Shown: one piece after another, positions 60,701 through 64,000 of the stretch
How the letters are laid out: the number at the start of each line of letters is the position of its first letter
How positions within the stretch are numbered: the first letter of the stretch is position 1
Assembly: GCA_964019135.1 (NCBI GenBank)
Contig: OZ025248.1
Span: 9,493,574-9,557,573, forward strand
DNA: 64,000 bases
Source of the DNA: Arenicola marina
Lineage: Eukaryota > Annelida > Polychaeta > Arenicolidae
Direction: 5' to 3'
Notes under the pieces: model-generated
Database searches by the model: none
What the model was told of the DNA's origin: nothing
The model's input: only the letters and a program-made list of their open reading frames with translations
Translations under genes and position numbers: made by a program

Positions 60701-63700
60701 ACTCAGGGTGAGGTCCAGCAGGGACAGGCGCCGCGGGGAGGGAGGCGGCGACATGTAGATCTCAGTCGGGGCCGCAGCGGCTTCGGTGCTTGTCGTCTCT
60801 GTCTCCTCCTACAGGGAAGTAAATAGAGCAGAGACTTATGGTTAATAGAAATACTGGAAGACTTCAGCAAAGCAAAGAGTCTCTGCAGCTCAGTTAAATA
60901 TGAATTTCACATTATGCATCCCGCAATGGCAGGCCGTTACTCGACCCTGAGTACCATGAGTACCATGCCCTGAGCCTTTAGTACCATGCCAGCTCACTCT
61001 TCTGTCCCTGACAGGAACTAACTTTTTCCTCCACCTCTTCTTGTGGTCCATCACCGGTCTTCCCCACCAAGAAATCTTGGGAGAAGTCTAGATTGTAAGG
61101 AATCTGAAACGCAAAGTAACATAGACATGACGTAAAGGCGTATACACATAGAGACGCGGATCACACGGCTCGCTTCTCAGTGCTTACTGCGCACCGGTTG
61201 GGGAAGGGGGGGGGGGATGCCAATTACAGAACTATCCTAATGGAGTTAAGACAAACTCAGCAAACAGCGATATAAGACTTCAACTGTAACATTAATTATT
61301 TATTTCATAATCATTAACGCCTACTTTCTTGGAATGGAACCACAATGACTTCCTCCTGCGATAAACCACGCCCACTTTAATAACGCAATGCCATGCCAAA
61401 TATATAGATAAACAAATCCACAAATACCTCCTTAATAAAGCCAAGCTTACATTGGTAACGGACGAAGCCACGTCCAGTATCGCAACATCATAATGATCAT
61501 ACTACAACTTTTACGTACGAATAAAGCCAGGCCCACTTTCAACGTACGTACGAAGCAACGCCCAATTTACATAGAAGCCACACCCACTTTACCGCGCAAG
61601 CCACGGCCACTTTAACATAGAAGACATACCCACTTTAATAATAACGAATGAACCAATTTAACGCACGCTGCCACGACCACTTGAACGCATAAAGACACGC
61701 TCACCTAGCCGCGGAATAAAGCGACATGCCTTTCCAAACGCCAAAGCCATCCAGTTCTCCACCTATGTCTCTCAACGAGTGAAGTTCCACGCCTATTGTT
61801 CTACAAACGTATCCACACAACTTAGGCACTGCCCATTGGCTACGCCACACAACGCAGGCATTGCCCATTGGCTACGCCACACAACGTAGGCACTGCCCAT
61901 TGGCTACGCCACACCAGCTTACCAGGTATCGCCTGAGGGTGAGAATCTCCTTGTGTTCGTGAACGCCTTCATACTTCACAGCGGGGTCCTCAATGATGAC
62001 AGACTCTGTGGACACGGCAGAGAATCTCCATTTATAACAGTAACAACAGATTAGCAAGATGAAGGACCGAAGAAAGCGCTCACACACGTCTATTATGTAT
62101 TGCAGAACAACTCCTCTGGGAAAATCGCTTAGTCTTTGCTATTTGTCCATGTTCCTACGATGTATAATTAACGCAGAACACCAAATCCATGTTAATCAAT
62201 GATGGTACGGCCTATCAAGCATCATTAGACAGTTGTCATGGCAACATTGAACTGACGGTAAACTGTGGATTCTACTCACCGGACTCCGACAAGGATTCCA
62301 AATCATCTTCTGCAGATTTCAGTGAAGGACATACTGAAACGTACAACGTTAACGCGTCAACATGCGTTCACCTGTCAACTCGCTAGCACATTGCACACTT
62401 TGTTTCAATATTCCGTACCTTAATGCAAATTGTCTGAACATGGATTGAGACGCTAGGCACGGACAAGCATGACCATATAGATATCAAATAGTTCCACCAA
62501 CAAATATCTGGGCGGCAATGATGACGGCATCACCCATCAGTGGTCCATGCATTGGCCATATATAACCTCTACTGACAAATTTTTGTAGTGGATTCGGTAG
62601 CAGAACATTCGTGCAGTTCTATACAGATGTATGGCCAGCCAACCTTGTTCTGCACTGATGTGGAAGATGTGGTTGTTAAGGCCGAGGACTATGTCCCCCG
62701 CCCGGTTGAGGAAGCACAGGGTGGAGAGGGAGTCGTTCAGAGTGATCTCCGTCAGCAGGACTTTATCCTTCTGCCACACCTTGATACAGCCGTCCGCGCT
62801 GTAGTCAAACAGGAGAAACCAAAATATAAAGCAGGGCGAAACATGCAACAGGGTAGAGACATTAGCAAAATGGGTGACTGGTGCACATGTATTTACACAA
62901 TGGCGCGTTGCAAACACGTGGAGTGTGACCTCCAACAGAGACCAAGGACACACACGTGCATGACCCCGGCTATAGCTACACGGTATTTAAAATTAGGAGA
63001 CATTAGCCATACAGGTGGTGACCCAGGAGCATGCCCCATGTTCCCACAGCTGTTTCCTACCTGGCTGTGCAGTAGATTCCCAGCTGTCGACAGCTGTCGA
63101 TGGCTATCACAGGACCCGGGTGGTCAGCATTCATCAGGTCCATCCCCGAGCTCTCCGTGCAGTCGTCGCCCGCCCGTACGACTTCACAAAGAAACATTTG
63201 CACAATAGTTTGACTTAAACCATAGGTTACGACATCTCACAACATAAAAAAATTTCTTTCGATTTGTTTTTAAAACGACAGCGGGCCTAATTCATTTACC
63301 AGGATGACGTCACATATTGGTTTCTGATTGGTTGGCGATTGAACACATATGGTATTATTGGTTTTGTTACAACATATATGTGTTCATTTTGTCATTCCCT
63401 GCCTGCTACACCTTGTTAATCGGTTCTTTATTACTCCATTATTAACGTTATTAATGTATCACGCTAGATATAGTTTTCAGATGTAACCCAATCTGTCACC
63501 AAATACAAACATAATGGCGAGCACAAGACCAATAGAACAGGATAGAACCTTTTGGAGCAAGACTGATGGGTGATAAATTTTGGCACCTGGCGATAGTTTA
63601 GACGCATAGTCACACTAGAACCAAACATCGACATGCTGACTGTGTCAAGCTTGCCCAGCGGCGGACTTGTCAGTTCAGCGCTAAGGGCAAAAACTCGTAA

Positions 63701-63834
63701 CCAGTTCAAGTTAAAAGAACGAAAGCTAATCTCGTCCACGTGGGGATGTCACCCACCGTCACGCAGGACGAGTTGGGTATCCTACCTCGGGGACGAAACG
63801 CACTGTGTAGGGTTTGTTGGATGGGTATCAAGGA
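45515..63834 (-). CDS. Large WD-repeat protein with disordered C-terminal half, WDR97-like candidate (5' end outside window)
   Basis: Twenty-four exons on the - strand, each listed separately, give roughly 1,230 residues of C-terminal protein. The N-terminal exons encode WD40-type text (IDSCRQLGIYCTASADGCIK, then GDIVLGLNNHIFHI). A short conserved-looking block (RRYLIPYNLDFSQDFLVGK) follows. After it come about 900 mostly disordered residues rich in Ser, Pro, Asp/Glu and Lys/Arg, and then a structured-looking C-terminus (RYILLREAQDAPHPIIPTP). GT-AG boundaries and phases agree across the chain, except for one uncertain edge at exon 2 and a frame conflict in exon 21. WD repeats plus a long tail recall WDR97/WDR87, which are linked to cilia and sperm in vertebrates. 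That name is a guess from architecture, not an alignment. A SILK and an RVxF motif suggest binding of protein phosphatase 1. The introns hold a LINE, one or two SINEs and several minisatellites. Confidence 0.85.
45804..50546. repeat. 34-bp minisatellite, about 140 copies, filling the last intron of the WD-repeat gene
   Basis: On the + strand the unit is close to GGTGAGACGGGTGGATACAG plus ACCCCC(A/T)GGGGCGC. Variation is concentrated at the central A/T, at the C-run length and at GAC/GAT before GGG. Higher-order blocks are visible: the variant containing GACGGGTTGATACAG followed by a CCCCTTGGGG unit recurs near 46517, 46857 and 47366, spacings of about 10 and 15 units. As 34 is not a multiple of 3 and the unit has no stop on the - strand, three frames stay open for 1,200-1,640 codons. 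They are not genes. Confidence 0.97.
50559..50711 (-). CDS. WD-repeat gene exon 23
   Basis: Acceptor GTCACCAG after a pyrimidine tract. It reads RPATVVAPPSEKSCTERVDI and RLDPRRSRSASNLVPTKSIP. Donor GTACGT in phase 2. The 34-bp minisatellite begins within about 15 nt of this donor. Confidence 0.78.
51000..51150. repeat. 20-bp tandem repeat, about 8 copies
   Basis: Unit GTTTGGTGTCACTAAACCCA. It lies in the intron after exon 22 of the WD-repeat gene and contains the TAG (51132) that would end an unspliced exon 22. Confidence 0.88.
51190..51488 (-). CDS. WD-repeat gene exon 22
   Basis: The acceptor is in a CTCTCTCCC tract ending CCTCAG. It is disordered, with SRASAPPPPSTPGPRGDSRH and VTRERDLPELCPATPY. 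Donor CAG|GTCGGT in phase 2 fits exon 23. If unspliced, the frame ends at TAG 51132, inside a 20-bp tandem repeat. Confidence 0.75.
51726..51911 (-). CDS. WD-repeat gene exon 21, frame conflict
   Basis: Acceptor GGCTAG, donor GTAAGA. It opens in the expected frame as YLLMRMQRRMRCQSA, then CEKRQSLDDRRQKQAALKAR. The last ~75 nt look coding in a different frame (THMYVNDQGCPIEIVGESAG), and only that frame joins exon 22. Either a 65-nt intron (51800-51864, GTGAGA to CACCAG, phases fit) is removed, or this copy has an indel. Confidence 0.65.
52241..52321 (-). CDS. WD-repeat gene exon 20
   Basis: Acceptor GATTGCAG. It reads TTPGGNKLYHNDGTQFEENW then QERMRER, to donor GTAGGT in phase 2. A LINE fragment starts about 30 bp upstream of the acceptor. 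Confidence 0.85.
52350..53757 (+). mobile_element. 5'-truncated non-LTR retrotransposon (LINE), reverse transcriptase C-terminal part
   Basis: Open frame 52356-53369 (337 aa) begins inside the reverse transcriptase palm (GPLRFIIYINDLPKA). It has the catalytic IIYADDTTL, then LNVKKSKFMIFHT, the thumb text LLGVTIDKHLTWHAHTNNLS and NYGLLVWGY. This is the jockey/CR1-like pattern. The first half of the element is missing. A ~390-bp 3' UTR ends with AATAAATGATTCTGATTCTG, a TGATTC-repeat tail. It sits in the intron between exons 19 and 20 of the WD-repeat gene, in the opposite direction. The reading frame is intact for its length, so the insertion is fairly recent or slowly decaying. Confidence 0.92.
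53758..53998 (-). mobile_element. tRNA-derived SINE, copy 1
   Basis: Read on the - strand, the head resembles a tRNA promoter with a degenerate A box and B box GGTTCGAACC, then about 150 bp of body shared with the copy at 56451-56705. It abuts the LINE 3' tail, the two elements facing tail to tail. I found no clear target-site duplication. Confidence 0.8.
54290..54342 (-). CDS. WD-repeat gene exon 19
   Basis: Acceptor CTTCACAG. It reads ELEKLYDDTLHRYQTMH to donor GTAAGT, phase 2. It supplies exactly the phase change needed between exons 18 and 20. Confidence 0.85.
54630..54688 (-). CDS. WD-repeat gene exon 18
   Basis: Acceptor CTGTCAG. It reads GVAPAVRPHTTFSMPKKAE to donor GTACGT, phase 0. 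Confidence 0.8.
54975..55715 (-). CDS. WD-repeat gene exon 17, largest exon, with RVxF motif
   Basis: A 741-nt exon. It opens ETGRQSSTRVVFDDSDTEDE, where RVVF fits the RVxF docking motif. It continues through LTFHPDFLETLSRCASRKSD, a Lys/Pro stretch with KPEVKPNIKP, and DAELVSEWISDFLESV. A Gly/Ser/Arg-rich region follows, then DLDLLARLEDIREDEQEMTS. Acceptor TTCCAG, donor GTAAAC, phase 1 at both ends. Confidence 0.88.
56451..56705 (-). mobile_element. tRNA-derived SINE, copy 2, with target-site duplication
   Basis: The - strand reads GGCGCGATAGCTCAGTGGGC (A box) and GGTTCGAGCC (B box), followed by the same body as copy 1. The 12-bp duplication GAAGTTGAAGAG flanks it exactly at 56439-56450 and 56706-56717. 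It sits in the intron between exons 16 and 17 of the WD-repeat gene. Confidence 0.88.
56866..57195 (-). CDS. WD-repeat gene exon 16, with SILK motif
   Basis: Acidic, Ser/Glu-rich segment followed by ADDISIFKNNDDVITHVDPP and QLRSYTSKSILKRTTSRAS. KSILK matches the SILK docking motif of protein phosphatase 1 regulators. Donor CAG|GTCTCA gives phase 1, which fits exon 17. Without splicing the frame ends at a TGA near 56838, which could be an alternative end. Confidence 0.8.
57708..57756 (-). CDS. WD-repeat gene exon 15
   Basis: Reads SPDVDDWAGADGQSCD between acceptor CTGTCAG and donor GTACGT, phase 1. It is short but exact in phase. Confidence 0.75.
57850..57897. repeat. (AAT)n(AAG)n microsatellite
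   Basis: ATAATAATAATGATAATAAT then six AAG units, intronic. Confidence 0.85.
58052..58124 (-). CDS. WD-repeat gene exon 14
   Basis: Reads EVELTEEHLARMQSRASDSV. Acceptor ATTCAG, donor GTAATT, phase 0 at the end. Likely a short amphipathic helix. Confidence 0.8.
58318..58469 (-). CDS. WD-repeat gene exon 13
   Basis: Reads IVVRPPPRHIEPEESGDEEP then Thr/Pro text, and ends ATAG in phase 2 at GTGAGA. Confidence 0.85.
58673..58819 (-). CDS. WD-repeat gene exon 12, strongly basic
   Basis: Reads PVRVAKKKQFTKEKKRPPSR and then a run of Lys, Thr and Pro. It could contact nucleic acid, tubulin or acidic partners. Acceptor CTCACAG, donor GTGAGT, phase 0 at both ends. Confidence 0.85.
59049..59287 (-). 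CDS. WD-repeat gene exon 11
   Basis: Disordered Ala/Lys/Arg-rich segment (TPRVPDRKAAKPVAVRAEAP), ending in the helical-looking VTLREQLEK at GTATCG. Phase 1 start, phase 0 end. Confidence 0.85.
59492..59576 (-). CDS. WD-repeat gene exon 10
   Basis: Reads GGETTADEDLGTAATDNDAV. Acceptor GGTTACAG, donor GTGACG, phase 1 at the end. Confidence 0.75.
59889..60043 (-). CDS. WD-repeat gene exon 9
   Basis: Reads EFSQFPPGDATRWAFEMPKF, then Ser/Pro repeats and FDVSD, to donor GTAAGT in phase 0. The aromatic block before the Ser/Pro run may be a short folded motif. Confidence 0.85.
60628..60808 (-). CDS. WD-repeat gene exon 8
   Basis: Acceptor CCTGTAG. It is a disordered segment with SPPPSPRRLSLLDLTLSSRP and an Arg-rich end. 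Donor GTATGG, phase 1. The frame would otherwise run to a TGA about 65 nt further on. Confidence 0.8.
61023..61103 (-). CDS. WD-repeat gene exon 7
   Basis: Reads IPYNLDFSQDFLVGK, then acidic text to EEVEEK. With exon 6 it forms RRYLIPYNLDFSQDFLVGK, the best-conserved-looking block outside the WD blades. Donor GTTAGT, phase 0. Confidence 0.85.
61340..61720. repeat. Degenerate GAAGCCACGCCCACTTTAA repeats
   Basis: About ten loose copies of (G)CCAC(G/A)CCCACTTTAA with variable spacers in an intron of the WD-repeat gene. Confidence 0.5.
61826..61916. repeat. 32-bp tandem repeat x3 beside a splice donor
   Basis: Unit GCACTGCCCATTGGCTACGC plus CACACAACGCAG. The third copy ends about 6 bp from the exon 6 donor of the WD-repeat gene. 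Each unit has an ATTGG (inverted CCAAT). Confidence 0.85.
61923..62005 (-). CDS. WD-repeat gene exon 6
   Basis: Reads SVIIEDPAVKYEGVHEHKEI then LTLRRYL, ending in phase 0 at GTAAGC. A three-copy 32-bp repeat starts a few bases past the donor, in the intron. Confidence 0.85.
62280..62309 (-). CDS. WD-repeat gene exon 5, 30-nt microexon
   Basis: Acidic text EDDLESLSES between acceptor CTGCAG and a good donor GTGAGT. Phase 1 at both ends. Confidence 0.7.
62644..62798 (-). CDS. WD-repeat gene exon 4, end of WD40 blade
   Basis: Reads ADGCIKVWQKDKVLLTEI, the Asp...Trp end of a WD40 repeat, then SLSTLCFLNRAGDIVLGLNN, the start of the next blade. Acceptor GACTACAG, donor GTTGGC (weak), phase 1. Confidence 0.85.
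63061..63181 (-). CDS. WD-repeat gene exon 3, start of a WD40 blade
   Basis: Reads VRAGDDCTESSGMDLMNA then HPGPVIAIDSCRQLGIYCTA, a typical WD40 strand pattern. It ends in phase 2 at donor GTAGGA. The split Ser codon joins exactly to SADG in the next exon. Confidence 0.85.
63616..63680 (-). CDS. WD-repeat gene, exon 2 (3' edge uncertain)
   Basis: Acceptor CCTTAG after a T-rich tract. It reads AELTSPPLGKLDTVSMSMFG. The phase needed by the next exon fits a donor at 63615 (GTGTGA) or at 63621 (GTTCTA). The frame stays open to 63587, so the edge is unresolved. Confidence 0.45.
63786..63834 (-). CDS. WD-repeat gene, first exon seen
   Basis: Acceptor CAGCAG, phase 1 start. It reads LDTHPTNPTQCVSSP and stops at donor GTAGGA in phase 2, which matches the next exon. 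Earlier exons lie beyond the right edge. Confidence 0.55.
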
Positions 63835-64000
63835 CTGCTGAAGAACCGATCCACTCTGGTGACACGTTATGAAGCAGGAATCCTGGGAAAACACAGAACA
63901 ATGCCACTCCAACTTATTGAATGCAATGTCACGGCGAAGGCACTAGTGACGTATACAATGCGATGGCTGAAGTTATTCCCTTAATAATAATATTTTTTAA

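Noticed and set aside
1..64000. CRISPR array, prophage or bacterial operon
   Set aside because: The tandem repeats have no unique spacers of equal length, and genes have spliceosomal introns; the DNA is eukaryotic.

Overview
This is an animal (metazoan) nuclear genome window. Genes are split into many short exons with GT-AG introns. There is a 5'-truncated non-LTR retrotransposon, tRNA-derived SINEs, DNA-transposon relics, a TTAGGG-type interstitial telomeric tract, and an unusual load of minisatellites. No prokaryotic operon structure is visible. The repeat style and gene content suit a marine invertebrate such as a lophotrochozoan or a lancelet, but I cannot name a species.

The first ~29.8 kb hold no gene I can defend. 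They contain a foldback/MITE-like element (1.16-1.51 kb), a tRNA-like SINE relic, a ~1 kb element with inverted ends (2.55-3.59 kb), G-rich and C-rich blocks, a degenerate satellite (12.0-12.5 kb), two arrays of one 23-bp satellite in opposite orientation (16.0-16.4 and 22.9-23.3 kb), an 11-bp array (18.1-18.75 kb), an interstitial telomere tract (19.3 kb), a small acidic ORF at 20.4 kb, a 13-bp array (22.3-22.9 kb) and a ~3.2 kb inverted-repeat transposon (24.34-27.55 kb). That transposon carries a truncated SANT/Myb-like ORF and a second element nested inside it.

From 29.84 to 39.38 kb on the + strand lies a SLC6 neurotransmitter:sodium symporter of the GABA-transporter group. Twelve phase-consistent exons give transmembrane helices 2-12 and the C-terminal tail. 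The exon with the start codon and helix 1 was not found.

From 63.83 down to 45.52 kb on the - strand is most of one large gene for a WD-repeat protein with a long disordered C-terminal half. It is possibly WDR97-like; its 5' end lies beyond the window. I trace 24 exons whose phases agree almost throughout. The protein has a SILK and an RVxF motif in the order used by protein phosphatase 1 regulators. Its last intron (4.8 kb) is almost entirely a ~140-copy, 34-bp minisatellite, and its probable 3' UTR holds a 17-bp minisatellite. Very long open frames across 45.7-50.6 kb are by-products of this array, not genes. The LINE, one SINE and smaller tandem repeats sit in introns of this gene.
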